A stretch of 64,000 nt of DNA, from positions 16,115-80,114 of the forward strand of contig NZ_JAKGBZ010000016.1 of assembly GCF_021556475.1 (NCBI RefSeq). The letters are read 5' to 3'. The position numbers and the translations under genes are program-made. The notes beneath the pieces were generated by a model. It had not been told where the DNA came from. It saw only the letters and a list, made by a program, of their open reading frames with translations, and did no database searches. Each line of letters begins with the position of its first letter. The first letter of the stretch is position 1. Source of the DNA: Acidiphilium iwatense. GTDB taxonomy: Bacteria > Pseudomonadota > Alphaproteobacteria > Acetobacterales > Acetobacteraceae. Below, in pieces: positions 35,450 to 44,133 of the stretch.

Positions 35450-36049
35450 TTATGTGCCGTGGATATTGCGGGTGGTCGCACTTCGCGCGACGTCGTCAGG
35501 TCGGGCATAGGTGCGCATCGCCAAATCAAAGCTCGGATTGGTCACGCCGAACCACAGGCGTTCGTTCTTGAAGTGGTGCCACAAATGATATTTCTTGATC
35601 CAGCGCCCCCAGCGCGTGCGCGGCCGATATGGGATGTGCGCCACGTAATGCACCCATTCGTAGTACAGGATGGCGAGCATCGCCCCCGCGATGATCGACG
35701 CGACGACCGACAGATTCGGCCAGATCAGGGCAACCAGACCGCCGGTCACCGCGAGATTGGGGATCAGGAACCAGAGCGGCAGGAACAGCAGATCGAGCCG
35801 GTCGGGCTCGACATGATGATCGTAGTGCAGCCGGTGCTGCAGCCGCAGGATGAACGGAACCGCACGCATCGGCTTCGCGTGGAAGGCGAAGCGGTGATAT
35901 CCGTATTCACTGAGGAAAAACAGCACACCACCCAGCACGATAAAGCCGGGATGCACTGGCCAAACATCCGCCAATGCAAGGCCGCCCCACACCGCCAGGG
36001 CGGCGAGCAGAGCTGTATTGCTGCCGTGCTTCAGGAAATTCGCGATCAT
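35450..36049 (-). CDS. Fatty-acid hydroxylase / sterol-desaturase superfamily membrane protein
   Basis: A 199-residue integral membrane di-iron oxygenase with about four hydrophobic segments. The histidine boxes are EYGYHRFAFH, LQHRLHYDHHVEP, YYEWVHYVAH and KKYHLWHHFKNERLWFGVTN, the normal set for this superfamily. It probably hydroxylates a lipid acyl chain; which one is unknown. The ATG at 36049 is favoured over 36100 because the extra residues are Cys- and Thr-rich and atypical. Convergent with the 2OG oxygenase gene. Confidence 0.87.
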   Translation of the reverse strand: MIANFLKHGSNTALLAALAVWGGLALADVWPVHPGFIVLGGVLFFLSEYGYHRFAFHAKPMRAVPFILRLQHRLHYDHHVEPDRLDLLFLPLWFLIPNLAVTGGLVALIWPNLSVVASIIAGAMLAILYYEWVHYVAHIPYRPRTRWGRWIKKYHLWHHFKNERLWFGVTNPSFDLAMRTYARPDDVARSATTRNIHGT

Positions 36050-36115
36050 TGCCGTGCCGTTCGAATGCGTGGATGTTTCGGTGCATCGGCAGCATAGCAC
36101 CGGACCCGGCGCGAA

Positions 36116-37108
36116 TCATATAAAATTTACTAAATTGTTCATATAGCCGGGTTCAAGGCAGCCCAAGCCCTGAAGCGAGGCTCGCATCGCGTCGTCGAGC
36201 GGGGTATGCGGCTCGGCGCCCAGAAACGCGGTCAGCTTGGTATTGTCGAGCAGAACGGTCTCGCGCCAGAGATAGCGCATCTCCAGCATCTCGCGCAGCG
36301 TGATCACGAAGGGCGCGGCGAGATAGGCAGCCGGCCAGGGAAATTTCCGCACCGGCAGATCGGGTCGCTCCACGACACGCCGGATCGCCTCGGCCATATC
36401 GAGGCCGCGTGGCAGTCCGTGGCCGGCGAAATGGAAGGTTTCGAAAGGAGCCAGTTCGTTCGCCCGTTCAGCCAGGCGGACCATCGTCTCCGCAAGATCG
36501 GGCAGATATGCCCAGGCATGTCCCGCATCCGGCCGGCCCGGATAGGTGACGGACCGCAGCGGCGCGCCCGCTTTGACCAATCCTCGGGAAAACCAGCTAT
36601 TCCCTGCATGTGGGCCGAAGAAATCGCCGGCGCGCACAATCAGGCTTCTTACCCCGGCATCGGCGGCGCGCGTCAGTTCCCGTTCCATCGCGACCCGGAT
36701 GCTTCCCTTGCGCGTGAGCGGATTTTGCGGCGATGCCTCGCCGAGCAGCGGGAATGCGTCCGGCCCGTAATTGTAGATGTTGCCCGGAAACAGAATGAGC
36801 GCACCCTGCGCGGACGCGGCGGCGATGGTATTGCGCAGCATCGGCAGGGCAAGACCGCGCCAGTTGCGATATCCAGGCGGATTCACCGCATGAACGATCA
36901 GGTCACATCCCCTGGCAGCCATATGAACGTCTTTCCCGTTCATCGCGTCACCCCGCACCCAGTCGATGTCGGACCGGCCGATCCGCGCTCGTGCCGGGTC
37001 GCGATGCAGCGCGGTCACGCGCCAGCCGCACGCGCAGAGAACCCGCGCCACCGCATCGCCAACCCCACCGGTCACCCCCAACACCAAAGCCCGCCGGTCA
37101 TCGTTCAT
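36116..37108 (-). CDS. NAD(P)-dependent epimerase/dehydratase (extended SDR) family protein
   Basis: A 330-residue Rossmann-fold protein. The nucleotide-binding loop is ALVLGVTGGVGDAVARVL near the N-terminus, followed by a NGKDV/CDLIVHAVNPPGY region. The usual catalytic YxxxK is not clear: the expected place reads FPGNIYNYGPDAF, then LTRKGSIRVAMERELTRAAD. It may thus be an atypical SDR acting on a nucleotide-sugar or isoprenoid. A GGAGAG site fixes the ATG at 37108. It diverges from a LysR-type gene that may regulate it. Confidence 0.82.
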   Translation of the reverse strand: MNDDRRALVLGVTGGVGDAVARVLCACGWRVTALHRDPARARIGRSDIDWVRGDAMNGKDVHMAARGCDLIVHAVNPPGYRNWRGLALPMLRNTIAAASAQGALILFPGNIYNYGPDAFPLLGEASPQNPLTRKGSIRVAMERELTRAADAGVRSLIVRAGDFFGPHAGNSWFSRGLVKAGAPLRSVTYPGRPDAGHAWAYLPDLAETMVRLAERANELAPFETFHFAGHGLPRGLDMAEAIRRVVERPDLPVRKFPWPAAYLAAPFVITLREMLEMRYLWRETVLLDNTKLTAFLGAEPHTPLDDAMRASLQGLGCLEPGYMNNLVNFI

Positions 37109-37199
37109 ATCGCTCTCCATCAATTCCGATGACTCATTCTGCCGCCGCGCCATCCAATTCAAAATTGCTTAAATCTGTCTGATCGCTATACATTTTCGT
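37109..37199. promoter_or_regulatory. Divergent promoter region, LysR / epimerase
   Basis: A 91-bp gap between two divergent start codons, AT-richer than its surroundings (caattcaaaattgcttaaat, 37159-37178). The arrangement is classical for LysR regulators that control the adjacent divergent gene. The inverted stretch attcaaaattgcttaaat has no convincing T-N11-A dyad, so no operator is assigned. Confidence 0.3.
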
Positions 37200-38102
37200 A
37201 TGACTGGCCCCGGCTGGCATCTCTATCGCTCCTTTCTCGCGGTGATGCGTGTGGGCAGCCTGTCCGGTGCCGCCCGCACGCTCCGCATCGCACAGCCGAC
37301 CCTTGGCCGGCATGTGAACCAATTGGAGCACACGCTGGGCTCACCATTATTCACCCGCTCACCGCAGGGCCTGACGCCGACGGATCTGGCGCTGGCGCTG
37401 TTGCCCGAGGCCGAGGCGATGGAATCAGCTTCCCATGCGTTAAGCCGGGTCGCCTCCGGGGCGATGGCATCGGATGCGGGGATCGTGCGGATCACCGCGA
37501 GCGAGATCGTCGGCGCGGAAATTCTGCCGGCAATCCTGGCCGGGCTGCGCATGACGCATCCGAGGCTTGCCTTCGAACTCGTTCTGTCGAACCGCACGGA
37601 GGATCTCCTGCGCCGGGATGCGGACATCGCGGTGCGGATGGTGCGGCCCGTGCAGGAAGCCCTGGTGGCGAAGAGTGTCGGGCGAATCAAGCTCGGACTC
37701 TATGCGAGGCGCGACTATCTCGACCGCAACGGCACCCCGGCGAATTTCGAGGAGTTGGAGCGGCACGCCTTGATCGGCTTCGACCGGCAGACGCTGTCCG
37801 CACGGTCGCTCGGCGACTTGCCGTCCTGGGCGGTGCGCGAAAACTTCGCCCTGCGCACCGACAGCGATCTCGCCCAGCTTGCCGCGATCCGCGCCGGCTA
37901 TGGCATAGGCGTATGCCAGGTGCCGATCGCGAAGCGCGATCCGGCACTGATTCGCGTGCTGGCCGGCGCATTCGAGGTCTGGCTCGATACCTGGATCGTC
38001 ATGCATGAGAATTTGCGCGCGAGCCGCCGCGTCCGTCTGGTGTTCGACCATCTCGGCCAGGAATTGCAACGGTTGATCGTCTCGGCGCACGGCAGGCGCT
38101 GA
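37200..38102 (+). CDS. LysR-family transcriptional regulator
   Basis: A 300-residue regulator. The N-terminal winged helix-turn-helix reads FLAVMRVGSLSGAARTLRIA, QPTLGRHVNQLEHTLGSPLF and TRSPQGLTPT; the C-terminal periplasmic-binding-like effector domain spans residues about 90-295. Divergent from the epimerase gene, which is its most likely target. No effector can be inferred. The ATG at 37200 has no strong ribosome site. Confidence 0.92.
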   Translation: MTGPGWHLYRSFLAVMRVGSLSGAARTLRIAQPTLGRHVNQLEHTLGSPLFTRSPQGLTPTDLALALLPEAEAMESASHALSRVASGAMASDAGIVRITASEIVGAEILPAILAGLRMTHPRLAFELVLSNRTEDLLRRDADIAVRMVRPVQEALVAKSVGRIKLGLYARRDYLDRNGTPANFEELERHALIGFDRQTLSARSLGDLPSWAVRENFALRTDSDLAQLAAIRAGYGIGVCQVPIAKRDPALIRVLAGAFEVWLDTWIVMHENLRASRRVRLVFDHLGQELQRLIVSAHGRR

Positions 38103-38302
38103 TCGCCGCCGCAGGGAGAGCCGCGGCACATCCATGCGCGCGGCGGATGAGAATCATGTCAGTCCATGGGCATTCAAGCGCGCGGCATGCATCCCAGATT
38201 GCGGTCAAGCCCAGGCGCGGCCGGATCGGCCGTCGCCGACCGGGCTCCCCAACCGGACGGATCGGACGACCCGCCGGATGCGACAAAAAAGGAAAAGACT
38301 CA

Positions 38303-38575
38303 ATGACTACGAAGAGAACCCTGATGGCGGCCCTGACGGCCGTAACCCTGATGACGACGGGAAGCGCGATGGCCGCCCAGCCCCAACCGACCCGTATCGC
38401 GCAGATCGCGCCGCAAATGGAGAACATGGCGAGTTCCAGCGGAATTGCCGTCGTGACCGCCGCGCGCAGCGGCACCGCCGTTTCATTCGGAACCCCGGCA
38501 ACCTCGGGCTCCCCGCAATGGGTGCAGGCCGGCCATGATGCCTATCCAGCCTTCGCCCCCCTGGCCCACAAATAA
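38303..38575 (+). CDS. Small exported protein, 90 residues, unknown function
   Basis: Starts MTTKRTLMAALTAVTLMTTG with a clear Sec signal peptide (cleavage after SAMA, residue about 24). The mature part is about 65 residues, rich in Ala, Ser, Thr and Pro, ending WVQAGHDAYPAFAPLAHK. No cysteine, so not a lipoprotein or disulfide protein. A purine-rich AAGGAAAAG site precedes the ATG at 38303. I recognise no family. It stands alone between the LysR gene and the methyltransferase. Confidence 0.65.
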   Translation: MTTKRTLMAALTAVTLMTTGSAMAAQPQPTRIAQIAPQMENMASSSGIAVVTAARSGTAVSFGTPATSGSPQWVQAGHDAYPAFAPLAHK

Positions 38576-38686
38576 AAATAACCGAAGAGCGCCTTTCATC
38601 CGCTTCGGCGCAGGCGCTTGACTCCGCGCCAAGTTGTCAACATCGTTGCCGGATGGCTCCGAACGGCACGCTGCTCCGACTTAGCT

Positions 38687-38711
38687 GACCGGCCCCTGCG
38701 CGGGGCCGGTC
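38687..38711. promoter_or_regulatory. Perfect 10-bp GC stem-loop ahead of the methyltransferase gene
   Basis: gaccggcccc (38687-38696) pairs perfectly with ggggccggtc (38702-38711) around the loop tgcgc. No T run follows, so it is not a standard terminator. It lies 37 bp upstream of the methyltransferase ATG and may be a leader element or the 3' stem of an upstream transcript. I could not match the surrounding 38580-38748 to a SAM or SAH riboswitch consensus. Confidence 0.4.
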
Positions 38712-38748
38712 CGACGCGTCGCCGCCCTTCATTTCGGAGCTTTTCCCT

Positions 38749-39534
38749 ATGACCATCAACGATATTACGGCGCATGATCGTGCGATCGTCGACCAGTTCA
38801 CCCGGCAGGCGGCAGGCTTCGCCGCCGCCCCGGAACTTCACGGCGATGATGTCACTGCGCTTATCGTCGAGGCAGCCAACCCCGGTCCGCGCGACCGCGT
38901 GATCGATCTTGCCTGCGGCCCCGGTTCGGTTGCCTGCGCTCTCGCGCGCTGCGCCACGCATGTCGTCGGCCTGGACGCCACCGCCGCGATGCTCGATCAG
39001 GCCCGTACCCGCGCCGAAAAGCAGGGATTCGCCGACATCGAATGGCTGGAAGGCAGCATTTATGATGCTCCCTATCCCGACGGGTGGTTCGATATCTGCA
39101 CCTGCCGCTTCGCGTTTCACCATCTTCAGGACCCAGTCCGCGCTTTCGGGGAAATGGTTCGCCTGACCGCGCCCGGCGGACGCATCGTGCTGTGCGACGG
39201 GCTGGCATCGGACGACCGGCAGAAGGCCGAGGCATTCAACCGCATGGAGCGCCTGCGCGATCCGTCCACGGTCGCGTTTCGGACGTTCGAGACCCTGCGC
39301 ACCCTTTTCATCGAAGCCGGGCTCGGCGAACCCGAGATACGGATGTTTCAGGTGTCCTATCTTGCCGCCGATCTGGCTGAAAAATCCTTCCCTGAAGGCG
39401 GGGATCGCTCGGGCCTCGTGGCCCTCATCGAGGCCAGCGTCGATGGCGATCGTCTTGGCGTGGGGGCACAGAAAACCGAGGCGGGCGTGAGGATCGCTTA
39501 CCGATCCGCGGTGCTGAGCGCGATCAAATCCTGA
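38749..39534 (+). CDS. Class I SAM-dependent methyltransferase (UbiE-like)
   Basis: A 261-residue methyltransferase. SAM-binding motif I is VIDLACGPGSVACALA, followed by VVGLDATAAMLDQARTRAEK (motif II region), then FDICTCRFAFHHLQDPVRAF and LTAPGGRIVLCDGLASDD. The pattern is that of UbiE/COQ5-type small-molecule methyltransferases, but the context gives no substrate. GGAGC precedes the ATG at 38749. A strong stem-loop lies in its leader. Confidence 0.88.
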   Translation: MTINDITAHDRAIVDQFTRQAAGFAAAPELHGDDVTALIVEAANPGPRDRVIDLACGPGSVACALARCATHVVGLDATAAMLDQARTRAEKQGFADIEWLEGSIYDAPYPDGWFDICTCRFAFHHLQDPVRAFGEMVRLTAPGGRIVLCDGLASDDRQKAEAFNRMERLRDPSTVAFRTFETLRTLFIEAGLGEPEIRMFQVSYLAADLAEKSFPEGGDRSGLVALIEASVDGDRLGVGAQKTEAGVRIAYRSAVLSAIKS

Positions 39535-39546
39535 GTCCGGCGGCGT

Positions 39547-40818
39547 TCATATCGGCAGCGCCTTGGCGCCGATATCGCGGCGGCAGAAACCGCCGGGGAA
39601 GCCAATCGCATCCACGGCGCGGTAGGCGCTGCCGATCGCGGCGGGGAGATCGGCGCCGGTAGCGGTGACGGCGAGGACACGGCCGCCGGTGCTGACCAGA
39701 GTTGCACCTTGCCGCGCCGTACCGGCGTGGAAAAGTTCGATTCCTGGCAGATTGCCGGCGTTGGCGAGGTCGATGGGACCGCCTTTTTCGTGGGCACCGG
39801 GATAGCCCTTGGCGGCGAGGATGATCGTCGCGGCGGCGCCGCCGCACCAGACGAGTTCGGCGGAGGGGTCGAGTTTACCGGCCGCCGCGGCGGCAAGAAT
39901 GGGTAGGAGATCGGTGCCGAGCAGCGGCATCAGGGCTTCGCATTCGGGATCGCCGAAGCGGACGTTGAATTCGATCAGCTTTGGCCCGGTTGCGGTGAGC
40001 ATCAGCCCAGCGAACAGGAAGCCGCGGAACGGAGTGCCGCGCCGCGCCATGGCGGCAAGCGCGGGGCGGATGATTTTTGCCATGGCGGCGTCGATGATCG
40101 GTTGGGTCGCGGCGGGCGGCGGTGCGACCGCGCCCATGCCGCCGGTATTGGGGCCGGTATCGCCCTCGCCGACCCGCTTGTGGTCGGCGGCGGCGCCGCA
40201 GAACAGGGCGGTTTCGCCATCGCAAAGAGCAAACAAGGAAATTTCTGCGCCGGTCAGGCATTCCTCGATGACGATTTCCGCGCCGGATGCGCCGTGGATG
40301 CCGGCTTCGAGCATGGCGGCGACCGCCACTTCGGCTTCGGCCTGGGTTTCGGCGACGACGACGCCCTTGCCGGCGGCGAGACCATCGGCCTTCACCACGA
40401 TCGGCGCCGAATGGGCGGCAAGATAGGCGCGGGCGGCGGCGGCATCGGTGAAGCTCGCCCAGGCGGCGGTGGGAATGCCGGCCTGATCGCAGATTTCCTT
40501 CGTGAAACGCTTCGAAGATTCGAGTTTGGCGGCGGCGCGCGACGGGCCGAAACAGGCAATGCCGGTTTCCGCCAGGGCATCGGCGATGCCGAAGGCGAGC
40601 GGGGTTTCGGGGCCGGGAACCACGAGGTCGATCTTGTGCTCCTGGGCGAATGCAACCAGAGCCGGAATATTGTCGGCTTGGATAGCGACGTTTTCACCAA
40701 GCGATTCGGTGCCGGGATTGCCGGGGGCGATGAACAATTTGGTGAGTACCGGACTTTGCGCGATCTTCCATGCGAGCGCGTGTTCCCGCCCGCCGCCGCC
40801 CACCACCAGAACCCGCAT
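39547..40818 (-). CDS. purD: Phosphoribosylamine-glycine ligase
   Basis: A 423-residue ATP-grasp enzyme of purine synthesis joining phosphoribosylamine and glycine. The N-terminal glycine loop MRVLVVGGGGREHALAWKIA is diagnostic. KRFTKEICDQAGIPTAAW, VVKADGLAAGKGVVVAETQA, LTGAEISLFALCDG and FLFAGLMLTATGPKLIEFNV then RFGDPE complete the family pattern. AGGAG precedes the ATG at 40818. It diverges from xseA with 53 bp between starts. Confidence 0.97.
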   Translation of the reverse strand: MRVLVVGGGGREHALAWKIAQSPVLTKLFIAPGNPGTESLGENVAIQADNIPALVAFAQEHKIDLVVPGPETPLAFGIADALAETGIACFGPSRAAAKLESSKRFTKEICDQAGIPTAAWASFTDAAAARAYLAAHSAPIVVKADGLAAGKGVVVAETQAEAEVAVAAMLEAGIHGASGAEIVIEECLTGAEISLFALCDGETALFCGAAADHKRVGEGDTGPNTGGMGAVAPPPAATQPIIDAAMAKIIRPALAAMARRGTPFRGFLFAGLMLTATGPKLIEFNVRFGDPECEALMPLLGTDLLPILAAAAAGKLDPSAELVWCGGAAATIILAAKGYPGAHEKGGPIDLANAGNLPGIELFHAGTARQGATLVSTGGRVLAVTATGADLPAAIGSAYRAVDAIGFPGGFCRRDIGAKALPI

Positions 40819-40871
40819 TTTCGCTCCTGTCCGCTTGTGCAACCGGCGCGCGCTTAGCATAGTTGTGTGCA

Positions 40872-42260
40872 ATGAGTGAAACCATTGAAGCGCCGGCCGG
40901 CAATCTGCCGGAATTGACCGTCTCGGAAATCGCCGGAGCGGTGAAGCGCACGCTGGAGACGGCGTTCGGCCGGGTGCGGGTGCGCGGCGAGATCACCGAG
41001 ATGAAGATTTATGCCTCGGGCCACACCTATCTCGCCCTGAAAGATGAAGGCGCCAAAATTCGGGCGATCATCTGGAAGGGCAATGCGGCACGGGTGGGAC
41101 TCAAGCCGGAGAACGGGCTGGACGTGATCGCGACCGGGCGGATCACCTCCTATCCCGAGCGCTCGGAATACCAACTCATCATCGAGCGGCTCGACTATGC
41201 CGGCGAAGGCGCGCTGCTCGCGCGGATCGAGCGGTTGCGCAAAAAACTTGCCGAGGAAGGGCTGTTCGACGCTTCGCGCAAGCGGGCTCTGCCGATGCTG
41301 CCGCGCGTAATCGGTGTGGTCAGTTCGCCGCAGGGCGCGGTGATCCAGGACATCAAAACCACGATCGCGCGGCGGTTTCCGAGCCGCATCGTGCTCTGGC
41401 CGGTCGCAGTGCAGGGCGAGGCGGCGGCGGCGCAGATTGCAGCGGCGATCGAAGGGTTTTCTGCGCTCGCGCCGGGAGAGCCGATTCCGCGCCCGGACGT
41501 GCTGATCGTTGCCCGCGGCGGAGGGTCGCTGGAAGACTTGATGGCGTTCAACGACGAGGCGGTCGTGCGCGCGGCGGCGGCCAGCACCATTCCGCTGATT
41601 TCGGCGGTGGGACACGAGACCGACACGACCTTGATCGACTTCGCATCCGACCGGCGCGCGCCGACGCCGACGGCGGCGGCGGAGTTGGCGGTGCCCGACC
41701 GGATCGCATTGGCCGCGAATCTGGCGCAATCGGGAGCGCGGATCGCCGGAGCGCTCACGCGGATCGCCCAGGCGGCGCGGCTGCGGCTCGATCGTGCCTC
41801 GGCGGCGCTGCCCGATCTGCCCTCGCTGCTCGGTTCGGCGCGGCAGCGGCTGGATGATCGGGGCGAGCGGCTGGCTTTGGCGCTACCCAATGTAGTGGCG
41901 GCACGACGCCGCGCGCTGGAGCGCATGACCGCTCGGCTGATGCACCCGCGCGAGCTGATCGCGGCGAAACGTCACGCTCTCGCTTTGCTGACCCATCGCA
42001 TGGCCGTGCCCACGGGCGCGATGCTGCGGGAGGGGCGGTTGCGTCTCGACTCTCTCGCGGCACGGCTGGAAGGGCTGTCCTACAACGCGGTTCTGGCGCG
42101 CGGTTTCGCCCTGGCGATCGGGCCGAACGGCGAGCCGATCACCTCGGCGAAGGCCGCATCGGCGGCTACACGGTTCGAAATAAGGTTCGGCGATGGCGGC
42201 GTCGCGGTACGGACCGAGTCCCGTAAATCCCCGCCGGTTCAGCCCAGCCTGGACCTGTAG
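40872..42260 (+). CDS. xseA: Exodeoxyribonuclease VII large subunit
   Basis: A 462-residue large subunit of exonuclease VII, which degrades single-stranded DNA in both directions. The N-terminal OB fold (LTVSEIAGAVKRTLETAFGR, VRVRGEITEMKIYASGHTYL, ALKDEGAKIRAIIWKG) is followed by the catalytic domain with RVIGVVSSPQGAVIQDI, VLIVARGGGSLEDLMAFNDE and ISAVGHETDTTLIDFASDRR. The coiled-coil region and C-terminal LARGFALA segment close it. The ATG at 40872 is preferred over an upstream TTG. No xseB is present in the window. Convergent with the anti-sigma gene. Confidence 0.96.
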   Translation: MSETIEAPAGNLPELTVSEIAGAVKRTLETAFGRVRVRGEITEMKIYASGHTYLALKDEGAKIRAIIWKGNAARVGLKPENGLDVIATGRITSYPERSEYQLIIERLDYAGEGALLARIERLRKKLAEEGLFDASRKRALPMLPRVIGVVSSPQGAVIQDIKTTIARRFPSRIVLWPVAVQGEAAAAQIAAAIEGFSALAPGEPIPRPDVLIVARGGGSLEDLMAFNDEAVVRAAAASTIPLISAVGHETDTTLIDFASDRRAPTPTAAAELAVPDRIALAANLAQSGARIAGALTRIAQAARLRLDRASAALPDLPSLLGSARQRLDDRGERLALALPNVVAARRRALERMTARLMHPRELIAAKRHALALLTHRMAVPTGAMLREGRLRLDSLAARLEGLSYNAVLARGFALAIGPNGEPITSAKAASAATRFEIRFGDGGVAVRTESRKSPPVQPSLDL

Positions 42261-42261
42261 A

Positions 42262-42990
42262 TCAGGACGCCGAACCGATCGGCAGCAATGGCCCGGAAAA
42301 CACGATCGGCGTGTCCGGCTGGCCGGTCGGCGCGCCACCCGGCGGCTCCACCGTTACCGCGATCAGGATTTTCGGCTTGCGCAGGTCGGGCGGCATATCG
42401 TTCGCCGGCAGCACCGTGTGGCCCGGTTTCACGAATCCGATCGGCACGGGTTTCTCGCCGCCCGCAACGGCCCAGAGCTGCCAGACCTTGCCGGCAGGCG
42501 GCAGGATATGGCCGATCGGCGCGATGCTCATCGCACCGTCGCCGCGCAGCGCCACAGTGAAGACGGGGCCGCTTTTGCTGGCAAGCACGGCGACCATATG
42601 CGGAGCCGCCGGAAGTTGCGGCCGAAGGATGGCGAGCGCGATGGCCGCTGCGACGGCGACGGCGCCGATGCCGCGCCAGATCGCCACATTATCCCAGAAG
42701 CGCTCGCGCCAGGACGGCGCCAATCGCCGGGGTGCCTGCCGGGATATCGCGGCTCGCGGCTCGGGGGGTGAAATGATCCGCTCGATCTCGCTCCACGCGG
42801 TTGCCGGCGGTTCAACCTGGGGCACCGTGAGGGCGAGCGGCAGGAGTCTCTCCTCCCAGGCGGCCACTTCAGCCGCGAGAACCGGATCGCGCGCCAGATC
42901 GGCCTCGAAGGCGCGCCGTTCCTCGCCGCGCAGGACACCGAGGACGTATTCGCCGGCACGATCGGGGGGCGGAGGGGTGAGATCGCTCAT
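42262..42990 (-). CDS. Anti-sigma factor, RskA-type
   Basis: A 242-residue membrane protein with an N-terminal cytoplasmic sigma-binding region (EYVLGVLRGEERRAFEADLA, VAAWEERLLPLAL), one transmembrane helix (residues about 110-130, GIGAVAVAAAIALAIL) and a periplasmic RskA domain (GKVWQLWAVAGGEKPVPIGF, IAVTVEPPGGAPTGQP). There is no HxxxCxxC zinc motif. It should sequester the ECF sigma factor encoded just upstream; its ATG (42990) overlaps the sigma stop as ATGA. The releasing signal is unknown. Confidence 0.9.
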   Translation of the reverse strand: MSDLTPPPPDRAGEYVLGVLRGEERRAFEADLARDPVLAAEVAAWEERLLPLALTVPQVEPPATAWSEIERIISPPEPRAAISRQAPRRLAPSWRERFWDNVAIWRGIGAVAVAAAIALAILRPQLPAAPHMVAVLASKSGPVFTVALRGDGAMSIAPIGHILPPAGKVWQLWAVAGGEKPVPIGFVKPGHTVLPANDMPPDLRKPKILIAVTVEPPGGAPTGQPDTPIVFSGPLLPIGSAS

Positions 42991-43556
42991 CGTTCGAGGC
43001 ACTTTTTCAGGGCGTCGAGCCCGCGCGCGATCCAGCTCTTGACCGTGCCCAACGGGGTGTTGGTGCGGACCGCGATCTCACTGTGAGAATATCCTTCGAC
43101 GAAGGAGAGCAGGACCGAGCGGCGCCAGTTTTCCGGCAATTCGCCGAGGCAGTCCGACAAGGCCCGTCTGTCTTCGATGCCGACCGGTATGTCGGCGGCG
43201 ATGTCGGGCAGTTCACCATCGCCGGTGTGGCGGTTCTCGGTCTCCAGCCGGTCGAGCGCGCGATAGCGCAAAATCCCGATCATCCAGGCGCGCGGCGAAC
43301 CGCGAGCGGCGTCGAACCGATCGGCATTGCGCCAGATTTGCAGGAAAGCCTCCTGCAATGTCTCCTCCGCGTGGGGGCGATTGCGCAGAAGCCTTAATGC
43401 GATGCCGAAAAGAGTGGGCGCCATGGCATCGTAGAGACTGCGCAACGCCGAAGGATCACGCGCGGCACAACGACCGAGAACCAGGGCAAGTTCCCCCTCG
43501 GCAGCCGTTTTGGCCGCTTGTTCCGTCACCCAATCGCTCTCCATGCCATCGAACAT
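42987..43556 (-). CDS. ECF RNA polymerase sigma factor, SigK-like
   Basis: A 189-residue group 4 sigma factor with region 2 (ALRSLYDAMAPTLFGIALRL, AEETLQEAFLQIWRNADRFD, SPRAWMIGILRYRALDRLE) and region 4 (LPENWRRSVLLSFVEGYSHS, EIAVRTNTPLGTVKSWIARG). It pairs with the RskA-type anti-sigma factor encoded by the overlapping downstream gene, the SigK/RskA arrangement. Start is uncertain between ATGs at 43556 and 43544; neither has a clear ribosome site. It diverges from fur, sharing an upstream region that contains a TATAAT at 43561-43566. Confidence 0.92.
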   Translation of the reverse strand: MFDGMESDWVTEQAAKTAAEGELALVLGRCAARDPSALRSLYDAMAPTLFGIALRLLRNRPHAEETLQEAFLQIWRNADRFDAARGSPRAWMIGILRYRALDRLETENRHTGDGELPDIAADIPVGIEDRRALSDCLGELPENWRRSVLLSFVEGYSHSEIAVRTNTPLGTVKSWIARGLDALKKCLER

Positions 43557-43674
43557 CTTGTATAATGTTACCCCAGGGCAGGCAATGTGGATGCGAGCAG
43601 TTACATTTCCGTAACCCGAAAGCACTGTCTCAAAGGGGTGGACCGAGGGGCCCAGATGGTTCACAAGGCGCTGG

Positions 43675-44133
43675 ATGGAGACCCGCATCGAGCGTCTATG
43701 CATGGCCAACGGGCTCAAAATGACCGGCCCGCGCCGGGCCATCGCCCGCGTATTGTCCGAAGCGACCGGCCATCCCGACGTCGATGAGTTGCACCGGCTG
43801 GCCCACCGGCTCGATCCGCGGATTTCGCTCGCCACCGTCTACCGCACCGTGCGTCTGTTCGAGCAGCACGGAATTCTGGAGCGGCGCAACCTGGGCAGCC
43901 GTCGCGCTCGCTACGAAATGTCCGGCGAGCACGACCATTTTCATCTGATCGATCAGGATAGCGGCAAAGTGATCGAGTTCGACGAACCGGAAACCGAGCA
44001 ACTGATGCGCCGCGTCGCCGCGCGTCACGGGTTCGAACTGGTCTCACTGAAGATCGAGCTGTTCGGCCGGAAAGCCCGCTCCGAACCCGCACGCGCCGAG
44101 CCGGAGCGTGCGGGAAAGATCCCTGCCCGATGA
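43675..44133 (+). CDS. fur: Fur-family metalloregulator
   Basis: A 152-residue ferric-uptake-type regulator. The winged helix is ALRRAIARV-like at residues 15-70 (MTGPRRAIARVLSEATGHPD, VDELHRLAHRLDPRISLATV, YRTVRLFEQHGILERR); the metal-sensing dimerisation domain contains GEHDHFHLIDQDSGKVIEF. It lacks the CxxC zinc pair of many Fur proteins and the heme motif of Irr, so it could be Fur or Mur (manganese-responsive, as in rhizobia). AAGG precedes the ATG at 43675. Its stop overlaps the olsB start as ATGA. Confidence 0.85.
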   Translation: METRIERLCMANGLKMTGPRRAIARVLSEATGHPDVDELHRLAHRLDPRISLATVYRTVRLFEQHGILERRNLGSRRARYEMSGEHDHFHLIDQDSGKVIEFDEPETEQLMRRVAARHGFELVSLKIELFGRKARSEPARAEPERAGKIPAR

